DNA of 64,000 nt from Bacteroidota bacterium (GCA_016713525.1 JADJOZ010000033.1:434001-498000); one strand, 5' to 3'; counted from the stretch's first letter, positions 30,920 through 40,788 are shown. The notes: generated by a model not told the origin, from the sequence alone. Numbers and translations are program-made.

Positions 30920-32305
30920 TCAAAAATATTTCAAAAGTAAAGTCACGAGTTTTTGTTTCCACTTATTGTAAGGTGGATACAACAACTTCGCAGTGGTAAA
31001 TCCTATTCGTTGTTTGAAGTAGACACGCTCATTTGAAAAAGCCTGGAAACCTGCTTTGCCATGTGATCTGCCGATGCCGCTGTTTTTAATTCCTCCGAAT
31101 GGTAATGCTGGATTTAGAAACTGAACAGCACATTCATTGTAACACAAACTTCCTGATTTTGTCTGCTTGCGAAATTGCTTTTTTACATAGCCCGATTTGG
31201 TGAATACATAAATGCTGAGTGGTTCATCCAAAGCATTCATAATCGAGATTGCCTCTGCTTCGGAACTCACTGTTTGGAATGGCATTATCGGACCAAAAAT
31301 TTCTTCCTGCATCAAAGGCACATTCAGGCCACTGCATTCTTTGAAAGTTAGCGGCAATATGCGAAACTCGTTTTGTTCTGCCGTTAGTTCCGGCTTTCCT
31401 GCCAAAGTTAACTGACGCTGAAAATGAGAATCGCTTACAATGGACGCATAATCTTGATTATTAGCTGATTGCGATGGATCGTAGAAGTTTCTGGCTGCTG
31501 CATGGAGCTCGCGGAGCAACGGTTCTTTGATTGCCTTATGCACTAAAAGGTAATCGGGGGCAATACACGACTGACCGGCATTCACCATTTTCGCAGCTAT
31601 TATTTTACTTGCTGCATCTTTCACGTCGGCATCGGCATGTATGTAAACGGGTGATTTCCCTCCCAATTCCAGGGTAACCGAAGTTAAATTTTTAGCCGCT
31701 GCTTCCATCACTACCCTCCCGATTTTCGGACTTCCTGTAAAGAAAATATGGTCGAAGGGAAGTGCCAGCAATTCGGTAGCAACAGATTTATCGCCTTCCA
31801 CCAAAGTGACATGGCGCGGTTCAAAGACTTTCTCAATAATCGATTTCATTAATGCCGCCGTTGCCGGTGTAAATTCACTTGGTTTAATGATGGCGGTATT
31901 TCCGGCTGCCAGACACAAAGCAAGTGGTCCGAAGGTGAGATTCACGGGATAGTTCCATGGCGATAAAATAAGACAGGTTCCTTTTCCCTCAAAAACAGTC
32001 TCGGCTGAAGTACCGAGCATTGCCATCGGAATGTTAGCTTTCACCGGACGCATCCAGTTACGCAGGTTTTTACGGATGTGTCGAATTTCAGCCAAAACCA
32101 CCCAGAGCTCCGTGATATCGGCCTCCATAGCGGGTTTTCTAAAGTCGGTGAAAAGCGCCTGCTGCAGGTAGGTTCGCCTGTTTAACAGTTCCTTTTCGAG
32201 CTTCTTCAGCAATGCTGAGCGTTCTGAAACGGTGGTGTTTCGGACTGCAGTCCGGTGCTTTTGCTGTTCCTGAAAGAGGTGAGAAATGCTCATAGATTGG
32301 TTCAA
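30920..32305 (-). CDS. Aldehyde dehydrogenase, ALDH3-like
   Basis: 461 residues, the short form of the ALDH superfamily without the N-terminal extension. Visible motifs are SPWNYPVNLTFGPLALCLAA, the cofactor-loop FTGSPKIGR, the catalytic-glutamate block TLELGGKSPVYI and the catalytic Cys in NAGQSCIAPDYLLV. Near the end are QEEIFGPIMPF and PFGGIKNSGIGRSHG. It probably oxidises fatty or aromatic aldehydes with NAD(P). A hydrophobic or basic C-terminal tail (YPPYNKWKQKLVTLLLKYF) resembles the membrane-associating tail of ALDH3 enzymes. Confidence 0.92.
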   Translation of the reverse strand: MNQSMSISHLFQEQQKHRTAVRNTTVSERSALLKKLEKELLNRRTYLQQALFTDFRKPAMEADITELWVVLAEIRHIRKNLRNWMRPVKANIPMAMLGTSAETVFEGKGTCLILSPWNYPVNLTFGPLALCLAAGNTAIIKPSEFTPATAALMKSIIEKVFEPRHVTLVEGDKSVATELLALPFDHIFFTGSPKIGRVVMEAAAKNLTSVTLELGGKSPVYIHADADVKDAASKIIAAKMVNAGQSCIAPDYLLVHKAIKEPLLRELHAAARNFYDPSQSANNQDYASIVSDSHFQRQLTLAGKPELTAEQNEFRILPLTFKECSGLNVPLMQEEIFGPIMPFQTVSSEAEAISIMNALDEPLSIYVFTKSGYVKKQFRKQTKSGSLCYNECAVQFLNPALPFGGIKNSGIGRSHGKAGFQAFSNERVYFKQRIGFTTAKLLYPPYNKWKQKLVTLLLKYF

Positions 32306-32413
32306 GCGATATCAAATTGAGCATGCTAAATTAGCTAAAAGTGCGTTAACCTATTGTTGGGTTTTTTGTGGATAAATGAATTTTCGGCATACATCGTGCT
32401 GCCTGTGGCTGGT

Positions 32414-32421
32414 TATCTTTG
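32414..32421 (+). promoter_or_regulatory. Bacteroidota -7 box (TATCTTTG)
   Basis: An exact TAnnTTTG match, 16 bases before the ATG at 32438. It lies inside the longer alternative frame and therefore supports the downstream start. Confidence 0.6.
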
Positions 32422-32437
32422 TAAACCGATTAACCTG

Positions 32438-35400
32438 ATGAAGTCCAATTACCGCCTGTTTCTGTTAGTAGCTATTTTGATGTTCGGAGGAGCTATGATT
32501 TCCGAGCAACTGCTGATGAAGCAGAAAACAGATTTCGAAGGTATTGCTGCCGATGCCCGTCATTGTCTTGATAAACTCGAAAAACGGAGTCTTGCTTCCC
32601 TCAATCAAATTGCTGAGAAAGTATCTACACAAGGACTTCCGGCAGTAAGGAATTATACTGGTGATGTAGAAGGGCTCAGTATTTCCATTTTCAGAAACGA
32701 TTCGTTATTATGGTGGTCCGATAACAGCGTATTGCCCAAGCGATCGATGTTTACACCTGGTTTTTATTTTCAGAAAAACGGATGGTACGAAACTTTTTCG
32801 GTGAAGAGAGGTGATTTCATTTTCATTGGCATGTTGAAAATCCGCAATCAGTATGCTTTCCAGAATCGTTTTCTGTCTAATGATTTTAATCCAGGACTCG
32901 ATATTCCGCCATCCGCCATTCTGTATGAGAAAGAACATCCGGGATCATTTGCGGTGCAGGGTAGTTCGGGCAAGCCACTTTTTTATCTCGCATTTCCAAA
33001 TAGCAACCATGTAAGCCGGGATCATCCGGTGATTGCCTTCATTTATATTTTAGGATATCTGCTGTTGTTGCTTGCCATCTATCATTTTGTAAAACAAAAA
33101 TCGGGGAGTGAGCAAAAGGCGGGATTGATGACTTTGGCGGCGCTGATTGTTACCCGTGTGCTGAGTATTTACTTCAGTTTCCCGGCAGCTTTATACGATT
33201 TGTCTTTGTTCAGTCCCAGCTACTATGCAAGTTCGCTGATTCTGAATTCGCTTGGCGATTTACTGATCAGTGCCTTGGTAATAACCTATCTCGTAAATGT
33301 AATGTTCAAACTGCTGGGCACACAACCCGGTAACAGACTTGCAACGGCATCAGGATTCACAGTGCCGGTGGTGCTTACAATGTTGTTACTTTTCACGTTT
33401 TTATATTCTGTATTTATCAATTATTTACTGGCGGGACTCATCATCAATTCCAGAATATCATTCAACATCAATAATGTTTTTGAACTGAATATTTACAGTC
33501 TGGTTGGTGTTGTAATAATCGGAATTCTGCTCTTTTCTTTTTATCTGGTTTGTGATGGTGTGGTGCGTTTCATTCAACGAACAAAAACAGGGGTTCGTAA
33601 AATGTTTATTTTATTTCTGATCACACAGGTTGTGTTTTTATTGATGCTGTTGCTGTTCCGCGAGTCCTCCTTATTTTGTGATTATGGAATCAGTGCCTAT
33701 TTGCTGACGAATTTTTTAGTGATCTACAGCGGATACATCCGCAGGAACATGCGGAATATTATTGCCTTCACTAGGTATTTACTTATTGTGTTCGGATTCA
33801 GTATTTATGCAGCGCAAACCATTTCTGAATTTAATAAAGTACGTGAAAAGGAAAACCGGAAACTGCTTGCCGGGAAACTGGAAAATGAACAGGACCAGAT
33901 TGCAGAATATCTTTTTGATGACATTGCAGATAAAGCATCTAAAGATAAAGTCTTGCGCTCGTTCTTTGAAAGTTCATATGATCAGTTAGTCAGTAATGCT
34001 TCTACCGAAGAGGTGATTTCCCGCAGGATGGCGCAATTGTATTTTACAGGTTACTGGGGAAAATATGATATTGCCATCAAGTGTTTTAATATGGATGGGT
34101 TACCGATTAATACCGGCGGTGATCCAACGTGGAACCTCGATTACTTTAATGTGATCATCAATGAAGAATCGACGCCAACGTACAGTCCCTACCTTCGTTT
34201 CTCGGGCAATAATGCAGGAAGAATTTCATACATCGGCAAACTACCGGTTTATGCAGTAACCGATAATGAAGTTCAAACCGGAACCATTATTGTTTCGCTT
34301 TCATCAAAGCCTTTGCAGGATGGTGATGGATTTCCGGAATTGCTGATCAGTGATAAAATTCCGCAGAAGCGCGACATCTCCAATTATTCTTATGCACATT
34401 ACAGAAATCAGGTTCTGGTAAATCAGTTTGGTAAATTTAATTATCCGCTTAACAGCAAAAGTTATGCTTCACAAATTGATCGCGAAACCAAAGAAAAGTT
34501 TGAAGTGATAGAAGGATATTCGCATCTAATTTATAAAACAGGTGATGAAGGGATGCTGATTGTAAGTATCGAAACTCCGGGCATTATGGAATTTGTGACC
34601 TTGTTTTCTTATCTGTTTTCATTCTATGGATTTTGTTTTATCTTAATTTATGCAATCATATTACTTTCCAAAAACAAGGGTCAGATCAGCATAAATTTCA
34701 AGAACCGGATTCAGGCTACGGTGCTAATAATTGTCGTGACTACAATGTTGCTGATTGGTGGTGCCACCGTTTATTACATCTTCAATAACTACGTTACCAA
34801 TTTAAGTTATAGTGTGAATGAGCGACTGAAGTCGATGTTAATTGCCATTCAGGATGAGTTAAGCAAACGTGCTATTGAGAATAATGAGATCACCGATGAG
34901 TTGAATTATTCTTTTTCGAAACTTGCGGGAACTTTATCAATCGACTTTAATATTTATACACCTGAAGGGCGATTGGTTTACAGTACGCAACCCAAAATTT
35001 ATGATCAGGGAATTATATCCCGCAGGATGAACCGCGAGGCCCTCAATCATTTGGCTGTCGATGATAAATCGTTGCATATTCAGTTTGAAGAAATTGGAAA
35101 GCTCCGTTATTTATCGGCATACGAACCGGTGCGGAATAATAATTTCAATACCATTGGATATGTCAATCTTCCCTACTTTGCGCGACAGGATGAACTGAAA
35201 AAAGATATCTCATCTTTCCTGGTTGCGTTGATCAATATTTATGTGTTGTTATTTGCGTTTGCCATTTTTATCACGTTCATGATTTCGAGTCGCATCACTA
35301 AGCCATTGCAGCTAATTCAGCAAAGGTTAGGGAAAATTAAACTGGGCAAACGAAATGAACTTATTGAATGGACGCATGACGATGAGATAGGTGCTTTGGT

Positions 35401-36160
35401 GAAGGAATACAATCGCATGGTTACGGAATTATCGGAGAGTGCGGAATTACTGGCGCGTTCAGAGCGGGAAAGCGCCTGGCGGGAGATGGCCAAGCAGGTC
35501 GCGCATGAAATTAAAAATCCGTTGACGCCAATGAAGTTGGGTGTGCAGCATTTACAACGTGCTTGGAAGGAACAGAGTCCGAATCTGGAAAGTATCATGC
35601 AACGTTTTTCGCAGACTTTGATTGAGCAGATTGATACGCTTTCGAATATTGCAACCGAGTTTTCAAATTTCGCTAAGATGCCGAAAGCCAATAATGAGGA
35701 AACCGACATTGCACTCATCTTGCGCAATTGTGTTACGTTGTATGGTGAAAATGAATCGGCAACCATCACCTATTACGAGCATAAAAGCGGACCATTCATG
35801 GCTTATGCCGATAAGGAACAAATGATGCGGGTGTTCTCGAATTTGTTGAAGAATGCCATTCAGGCGATTCCCGATGACCGGAAGGGACATGTTCATGTTG
35901 AAATAAAAACGGAAGGTTCGAAGTTAATTGCTTCTATCAAAGACAATGGTGTAGGAATTCCGGACGAGGAGCGTGGTAAAATATTCACGCCCAACTTCAC
36001 CACCAAAACAGGAGGTACGGGATTAGGGCTTGCCATGGTGAAGAATATAGTGGAGCAGGCAGGTGGCGCAGTGTGGTTTGAATCGGAGCCGGGAACCGGA
36101 ACAACATTCTTTGTTTCGATGCCGGTTTTTAATGGTTCGATTCCGCCACATCAGGCATAA
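32438..36160 (+). CDS. NtrY-like sensor histidine kinase, very large
   Basis: About 1,240 residues from the ATG at 32438 (MKSNYRLFLLVAILMFGG). The layout is an N-terminal membrane anchor, a first extracytoplasmic domain, a block of about seven membrane helices (roughly residues 220-480), a second sensor region, another membrane pair (around 730-810) with a further extracytoplasmic segment, then HAMP (ITKPLQLIQQRLGKIKLGKR), the His box AHEIKNPLTPMKLGV and ATPase boxes NLLKNAIQAIPDD, DNGVGIPDEERGKIF and GTGLGLAMVKNIVE. The PLTPMKLGVQHLQRAW wording is like NtrY. Ordinary NtrY is about 750 residues, so this has an enlarged sensor. No response regulator is adjacent. Confidence 0.85.
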   Translation: MKSNYRLFLLVAILMFGGAMISEQLLMKQKTDFEGIAADARHCLDKLEKRSLASLNQIAEKVSTQGLPAVRNYTGDVEGLSISIFRNDSLLWWSDNSVLPKRSMFTPGFYFQKNGWYETFSVKRGDFIFIGMLKIRNQYAFQNRFLSNDFNPGLDIPPSAILYEKEHPGSFAVQGSSGKPLFYLAFPNSNHVSRDHPVIAFIYILGYLLLLLAIYHFVKQKSGSEQKAGLMTLAALIVTRVLSIYFSFPAALYDLSLFSPSYYASSLILNSLGDLLISALVITYLVNVMFKLLGTQPGNRLATASGFTVPVVLTMLLLFTFLYSVFINYLLAGLIINSRISFNINNVFELNIYSLVGVVIIGILLFSFYLVCDGVVRFIQRTKTGVRKMFILFLITQVVFLLMLLLFRESSLFCDYGISAYLLTNFLVIYSGYIRRNMRNIIAFTRYLLIVFGFSIYAAQTISEFNKVREKENRKLLAGKLENEQDQIAEYLFDDIADKASKDKVLRSFFESSYDQLVSNASTEEVISRRMAQLYFTGYWGKYDIAIKCFNMDGLPINTGGDPTWNLDYFNVIINEESTPTYSPYLRFSGNNAGRISYIGKLPVYAVTDNEVQTGTIIVSLSSKPLQDGDGFPELLISDKIPQKRDISNYSYAHYRNQVLVNQFGKFNYPLNSKSYASQIDRETKEKFEVIEGYSHLIYKTGDEGMLIVSIETPGIMEFVTLFSYLFSFYGFCFILIYAIILLSKNKGQISINFKNRIQATVLIIVVTTMLLIGGATVYYIFNNYVTNLSYSVNERLKSMLIAIQDELSKRAIENNEITDELNYSFSKLAGTLSIDFNIYTPEGRLVYSTQPKIYDQGIISRRMNREALNHLAVDDKSLHIQFEEIGKLRYLSAYEPVRNNNFNTIGYVNLPYFARQDELKKDISSFLVALINIYVLLFAFAIFITFMISSRITKPLQLIQQRLGKIKLGKRNELIEWTHDDEIGALVKEYNRMVTELSESAELLARSERESAWREMAKQVAHEIKNPLTPMKLGVQHLQRAWKEQSPNLESIMQRFSQTLIEQIDTLSNIATEFSNFAKMPKANNEETDIALILRNCVTLYGENESATITYYEHKSGPFMAYADKEQMMRVFSNLLKNAIQAIPDDRKGHVHVEIKTEGSKLIASIKDNGVGIPDEERGKIFTPNFTTKTGGTGLGLAMVKNIVEQAGGAVWFESEPGTGTTFFVSMPVFNGSIPPHQA

Positions 36161-36164
36161 TTTA

Positions 36165-36172
36165 TAACTTTG
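36165..36172 (+). promoter_or_regulatory. Bacteroidota -7 box (TAACTTTG)
   Basis: TAACTTTG matches TAnnTTTG, directly after the kinase stop and 34 bases before the B12-binding gene. Confidence 0.5.
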
Positions 36173-36206
36173 ACGCGATAACCGGATCGATGCCGGCAAA
36201 ACAGTT

Positions 36207-36625
36207 ATGACAACTCAGAATTCACGCCCAATCAGGGTATTAGTTGCAAAAGTAGGTCTCGATGGACATGATCGGGGTGCCAGAGTGATTGCCGCTTTTT
36301 TGCGGGATGCAGGCATGGAAGTGATTTATACCGGTCTGCGCCAAACACCTGAAATGGTTGTAAATGCTGCCATTCAGGAAGATGTGGATGTGATTGGCGT
36401 AAGTATTTTGTCGGGGGCACACATGACTGTTTTCCCGAAAATCATGAATCTGCTGAAAGAAAAAGGGGTGAATGATGTTTTGCTTACCGGAGGCGGAATT
36501 ATTCCCGATGAGGACATGAAAAACTGGGAGAAATTGGTGTTGGCAGGTTATTTCCTCCGGGCACCGATACCTCTGAAATTGTAACATATATAACCAATTG
36601 GGTCGCTGCAAACCGATCTTACTAA
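36207..36625 (+). CDS. Cobalamin-binding methylmalonyl-CoA mutase C-terminal subunit, frameshifted
   Basis: A stand-alone B12-binding domain. The signature is LVAKVGLDGHDRGARVIAAF, whose DGHDRG supplies the His ligand of cobalt, followed by VIGVSILSGAHMT and VLLTGGGIIPDED. The frame breaks at an A3 run (36531-36533). Adding one A continues with KIGVGRLFPPGTDTSEIV and ends at 36625, giving about 139 residues, the expected size. It would pair with a separate large mutase subunit, not in this window. The following enoyl-CoA hydratase suggests an acyl-CoA pathway. Confidence 0.85.
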
Positions 36626-36633
36626 ACATACCT

Positions 36634-37413
36634 ATGGCATTCGAAAATCTATTAACCACCAATGAAGATGGCGTATTTACCATCACCATTAACCGCCCCG
36701 ATAAATTAAATGCACTCAACAAAAATACTATTGCTGAAATAGGAGTTGCTGTTGCTCAGGCTGTGGCCGATGGTTCTGTTCGGGTAATTATTCTTACCGG
36801 TTCGGGAGCAAAGGCTTTTGTTGCCGGAGCAGATATTTCGGAGTTCAGCAGTTTCAGCGAAGCAGAAGGAATGGCACTTGCACAACATGGCCATGATGTT
36901 TTTAACAGCATTGAAAGAAGTCCAAAGCCTGTGATTGGTGCCATCAACGGATTTGCTTTAGGTGGAGGATGTGAACTGGCAATGGCTTGTCACCTGCGAG
37001 TTGCTGCTACGAATGCAAAATTTGGTCAGCCGGAAGTGAAGCTGGGATTGATTCCCGGATATGGCGGAACACAACGTTTGCCGATGTTGATTGGACGCAC
37101 CAAAGCATTGGAATTACTCATGACCGCCGATATGATTGCTGCACCGGAAGCTCTGGCGCTGGGATTGGTGAACTATGTTACTGAACCCGATCAGCTGTTG
37201 CCGAAGTGTCATGAAATTGCAGGAAAAATAAAAAATCAGGCACCGCTTGCTATTGCCGGAATTATACGCAGTGTAAATGCGTACTATGGTGATGAAGTAA
37301 ATAGTTTTGGTACGGAAGTGAAAGAATTCGGAAAGTGTTTTATCACGGAAGATTTCACAGAAGGAACCAATGCATTCCTTGAAAAACGTCAGGCATCATT
37401 TAAAGGAAAATAA
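36634..37413 (+). CDS. Enoyl-CoA hydratase/isomerase family protein
   Basis: A crotonase-fold enzyme of 259 residues starting at the ATG at 36634 (MAFENLLTTNEDGVFTIT). The conserved blocks are TINRPDKLNALN, AFVAGADISEF (the oxyanion-hole region), INGFALGGGCELAMACHLR and FGQPEVKLGLIPGYGGTQRLP. The two catalytic glutamates of hydratases are present (in GGGCELA and GQPEVKLG). It probably hydrates short-chain 2-enoyl-CoA in fatty-acid or amino-acid breakdown. It begins eight bases after the reconstructed end of the B12-binding gene. Confidence 0.93.
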   Translation: MAFENLLTTNEDGVFTITINRPDKLNALNKNTIAEIGVAVAQAVADGSVRVIILTGSGAKAFVAGADISEFSSFSEAEGMALAQHGHDVFNSIERSPKPVIGAINGFALGGGCELAMACHLRVAATNAKFGQPEVKLGLIPGYGGTQRLPMLIGRTKALELLMTADMIAAPEALALGLVNYVTEPDQLLPKCHEIAGKIKNQAPLAIAGIIRSVNAYYGDEVNSFGTEVKEFGKCFITEDFTEGTNAFLEKRQASFKGK

Positions 37414-37414
37414 A

Positions 37415-37681
37415 TTGCGATCTGTACGGATCATAGTGACAGGTAAAGTGCAGGGTGTATTTTTCAGAAAATATACGCTGATGAAAGCAAATGAAACCAG
37501 TGTACAGGGGTTCGTGAAAAATTTGCCTGATGGAAAAGTGCACATTGAAATTACCGGAAATGAAAATGCAGTGAATAATTTCATTGCATGGTGTTATACC
37601 GGTTCACCAAATGCGGTAGTTGAAAAAGTTGAAGTTCTTGAAATGGAAACCGTAATATTCAGGAATTTTGAAATTCACTGA
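37415..37681 (+). CDS. Acylphosphatase
   Basis: A small enzyme hydrolysing acyl phosphates. I prefer the TTG at 37415 because it gives 88 residues and starts at the first strand (RSVRIIVTGKVQGVFFR); a longer in-frame start would lie inside the hydratase gene. The signature GKVQGVFFRKYTLMKAN contains the catalytic Arg, and GFVKNLPDGKVHIEITG contains the catalytic Asn. It is probably cotranscribed with the hydratase. Confidence 0.88.
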   Translation: MRSVRIIVTGKVQGVFFRKYTLMKANETSVQGFVKNLPDGKVHIEITGNENAVNNFIAWCYTGSPNAVVEKVEVLEMETVIFRNFEIH

Positions 37682-37719
37682 TTGCAATAGAATGATTCAA
37701 TTAAACCCCGCTATTTAAA

Positions 37720-39207
37720 TTGGGTACACTCCGGAAACTTGCAGGTCAGTCGGCTATTTATGGGCTGAGTAGTATTGTTGGCAGATTTCTGAATTATCTG
37801 TTGGTGCCTTTGCACACCAATATTTTTAAACAGCCCGGTGAGTACGGTGTGGTGACCGAATTGTATGCTTACATTTCTTTTTTGATGATCATCTATACCT
37901 ATGGTATGGAAACATCTTTTTTCCATTTTTCAGAAAAAGAAAAAGCCGACAAGAATAAAGTCTTCAGCACAGGCATGATTACTTTGTTTGTAACCACACT
38001 TTTGTTTTCGGGCCTCATTATTTTTTCTTCCGAAACTATTGCAGGTTGGCTCGATTATAAAAAGCATCCCGAATATATTACCTGGATGGCCTTGATCATT
38101 GGGTTCGATACGCTTACAGCATTGCCCTTTGCGCGACTCCGACAGCAATCGAAAGCACGCCGGTTTGCCGTTCTTAAGCTGGTGAATATTATGGTGAACA
38201 TTGGCTTCAATATGTTTTTCTATATCATACTTCCTGTTTGGAATAAAGCCGATGGGGGAACACTTCACAGCATCGCGAAAGCCATTTACAACCCTTCCAT
38301 TGGTGTGGGTTACGTATTTATTTCAAATTTGCTGGCAAGTGCCATCACGCTGTTGCTGATGATTCCTGAAATGCGATTCAGCAGATCCGATTTCGATAAA
38401 CAGCTGCTTGGTAAAATTGTGCTCTATTCGTTTCCGCTGTTGATTGCCGGCCTTGCCGGGATGATTAACGAAACACTCGACCGAATCATGGTGAAGTTTT
38501 TATCTCCCGAACCGGGTTCCGCAATGAAGCAACTTGGAATTTATGGTGCCTGTTACAAGCTGTCGATTTTAATGACGCTGTTTATTCAGGCATTCCGCTA
38601 TGCCGCCGAACCATTTTTCTTTTCGCAATTTAAGAAAGAAGATGCACGAAAAGTTTATGCCATGGTGATGAAATACTTCGTAATTACCTGCGCAATTATT
38701 TTTCTGGCAATCATGATGTATCTCGATATTATCAAATATTTCATAGGTAAAACGTATTGGTCGGGATTAAAAGTGGTGCCTGTTTTGCTTATTGCGAACT
38801 TGTGTCTGGGTGTATTCTTTAACTTAAGTATGTGGTACAAATTAACGGGACAAACCCGCTATGGCGCCTACTTCGCTGTCTTCGGAGCTGTTATTACCAT
38901 TGCTGCGAATATGATTCTGATTCCTAAAATGGGTTATATGGGTGCTGCATGGGCAACCCTCATTTGTTATGCAAGTATGATGATTGCATCTTATGTTACG
39001 GGACAAAAAAATTATCCGGTGCCATACGAAACCAAACGAATTATCATTTATGTGCTCTTTGCAATTGGACTCTTTTTCGTAAGCAAAGGCATTGCCTCTA
39101 TGCTGGAACCTGCTGCTGTTTTACAACTCATCATCAATACGATTTTACTCGGTACTTATATGTTCGTTTTGTCACGCTACGAACGACCACCGGTAGAACT
39201 CAAATAA
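37720..39207 (+). CDS. Polysaccharide flippase (MOP/Wzx-like)
   Basis: 495 residues with about 12-14 membrane helices and the N-terminal block LRKLAGQSAIYGLSSIVGRFLNYLL typical of Bacteroidota oligosaccharide flippases with a polysaccharide-biosynthesis C-terminal domain. The start is TTG at 37720. It moves lipid-linked saccharides across the inner membrane. It is followed after nine bases by dut and then by a sugar nucleotidyltransferase and envelope genes, an order conserved in the phylum. Confidence 0.88.
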   Translation: MGTLRKLAGQSAIYGLSSIVGRFLNYLLVPLHTNIFKQPGEYGVVTELYAYISFLMIIYTYGMETSFFHFSEKEKADKNKVFSTGMITLFVTTLLFSGLIIFSSETIAGWLDYKKHPEYITWMALIIGFDTLTALPFARLRQQSKARRFAVLKLVNIMVNIGFNMFFYIILPVWNKADGGTLHSIAKAIYNPSIGVGYVFISNLLASAITLLLMIPEMRFSRSDFDKQLLGKIVLYSFPLLIAGLAGMINETLDRIMVKFLSPEPGSAMKQLGIYGACYKLSILMTLFIQAFRYAAEPFFFSQFKKEDARKVYAMVMKYFVITCAIIFLAIMMYLDIIKYFIGKTYWSGLKVVPVLLIANLCLGVFFNLSMWYKLTGQTRYGAYFAVFGAVITIAANMILIPKMGYMGAAWATLICYASMMIASYVTGQKNYPVPYETKRIIIYVLFAIGLFFVSKGIASMLEPAAVLQLIINTILLGTYMFVLSRYERPPVELK

Positions 39208-39216
39208 AATTATATC

Positions 39217-39651
39217 ATGAAAGTTAAAATCATCAATCAATCACATCACCCCTTACCGGCTTATGAAACTTTGCTTTCGGCAGGAATGGATTTACGTGCT
39301 AATCTCGATGCAGGTATTGAATTAAAACCTTTGCAACGTATGCTGGTTCCAACCGGATTGTTCATTGAACTTCCTGCAGGATTTGAAGCACAGATACGAC
39401 CCCGCAGCGGACTTGCTTTCAAGCATGGATTAACGGTGCTGAATTCGCCCGGGACTATTGATGCTGATTACCGGGGAGAGCTAAAAGTGCTTTTGGTGAA
39501 CCTTTCGGATACCCCGTTTATGATCACCGATGGCGAGCGAATTGCCCAGATGATTGTGGCTCCACACAGCAGGGTGGAATGGGAACAGGCTGAGGCTTTG
39601 AACAGCACCGAACGGGGAGCTGGTGGTTTCGGACATACTGGAACCAAGTAA
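39217..39651 (+). CDS. dut: dUTP diphosphatase
   Basis: Hydrolyses dUTP to dUMP, which keeps uracil out of DNA and feeds dTMP synthesis. The five trimeric dUTPase motifs are visible: AGMDLRAN, PRSGLA, TIDADYRGELKVLLVN, ERIAQMIV and RGAGGFGHTG. Length 144 is typical. Confidence 0.96.
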   Translation: MKVKIINQSHHPLPAYETLLSAGMDLRANLDAGIELKPLQRMLVPTGLFIELPAGFEAQIRPRSGLAFKHGLTVLNSPGTIDADYRGELKVLLVNLSDTPFMITDGERIAQMIVAPHSRVEWEQAEALNSTERGAGGFGHTGTK

Positions 39652-39732
39652 GTAGTTGAAAATCAAACAAATAAAATTCCCGCAGACCGCACTTTAGACG
39701 GTTTTGAAGGTAAATAATAACGCAGGGTTTTG

Positions 39733-39740
39733 TACTTTTG
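39733..39740 (+). promoter_or_regulatory. Bacteroidota -7 box (TACTTTTG)
   Basis: TACTTTTG matches TAnnTTTG, 40 bases before the nucleotidyltransferase gene. It implies that the following envelope genes can be transcribed independently of dut. Confidence 0.55.
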
Positions 39741-39780
39741 CGCTTCGAATCAAACGATTACACTTTAAATTCAAAGTTTT

Positions 39781-40788
39781 ATGAAAATTATTGTTCCAAT
39801 GGCAGGTATGGGGAAAAGAATGCGTCCACATACGTTAACAATTCCAAAACCATTAATTCCGGTTGCAGGCAAACCAATTGTGCAGCATCTGGTTGAAGAT
39901 ATTACCAAGGTATGTCATGAAAAAGTAGATGAAATTGCTTTTGTCATAGGGAATTTTGGTAAGGAAGTGGAACAAAATTTAATTCGTATTGCTGAAGAGC
40001 AAGGTGCTATAGGAAGTATTTACTATCAGGATGAACCATTGGGAACAGCGCATGCTATTTTGTGTGCTGCACCTGCATTAACAGGGAAAGTTGTTATTGC
40101 TTTCGCAGATACGTTATTCAAAACGGATATGATTGCCGACACTGAAAATACCGATGGTTATATCTGGGTTTCAAAAATTGATGATCCACGCATGTTTGGT
40201 GTGGTGAAGCTGGATGGTACAGGTGTAATTACCGATTTTGTGGAAAAACCACAAACTTTCGTCTCTGATCTGGCTATTATTGGAATTTATTACATTAAAG
40301 ATGGTGATAATCTGAAGGCAGAACTGCAATATTTGATCGATAACGATATCCGCGACAAGGGTGAGTATCAGTTAACCAATGCTTTGGAAAATATGAAGCA
40401 GAAAGGCAAGAAATTGCGTGCTGCCACCGTTGAAGAATGGCTCGATTGCGGAAATAAAGACGCAACGGTATTTACCAACAACCGAATGCTTGAAATTAAA
40501 AAAGGTGCAGCTGCGAATCTGGCGACTCCATCCGACATAAAAAATTCTGTAATCATTCAGCCTTGCTTTATTGGTGAAGGTGTGAAGATTGAAAATTCTG
40601 TTGTCGGACCTCACGTTTCTGTCGGAAAGAATACTGCTATTCGGGGATCTATCATTAAAAATTCTATCATTCAAACCAATTCGGTGATCAATTCCGGATG
40701 CATCGATAATTCCATGATCGGAAATTTTGTAAATCTCACCGGTGAGGTTCGCGAATACAGCATGGGAGATTATACCACTGAACAATAA
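39781..40788 (+). CDS. Sugar-1-phosphate nucleotidyltransferase
   Basis: 335 residues. The N-terminal domain has the nucleotide-binding loop IVPMAGMGKRMRPHTLTIPK followed by PLIPVAGKPIVQHLVEDI, and the metal-binding Asp in VVIAFADTLF. EEWLDCGNKDA ends the catalytic domain. The C-terminal ~80 residues are hexapeptide-like beta-helix repeats (KIENSVVGPHVSVGKNTAI). It activates a sugar 1-phosphate for cell-surface glycan; whether it uses UTP, TTP or GTP cannot be read reliably. The next gene starts at the base after its stop. Confidence 0.88.
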   Translation: MKIIVPMAGMGKRMRPHTLTIPKPLIPVAGKPIVQHLVEDITKVCHEKVDEIAFVIGNFGKEVEQNLIRIAEEQGAIGSIYYQDEPLGTAHAILCAAPALTGKVVIAFADTLFKTDMIADTENTDGYIWVSKIDDPRMFGVVKLDGTGVITDFVEKPQTFVSDLAIIGIYYIKDGDNLKAELQYLIDNDIRDKGEYQLTNALENMKQKGKKLRAATVEEWLDCGNKDATVFTNNRMLEIKKGAAANLATPSDIKNSVIIQPCFIGEGVKIENSVVGPHVSVGKNTAIRGSIIKNSIIQTNSVINSGCIDNSMIGNFVNLTGEVREYSMGDYTTEQ

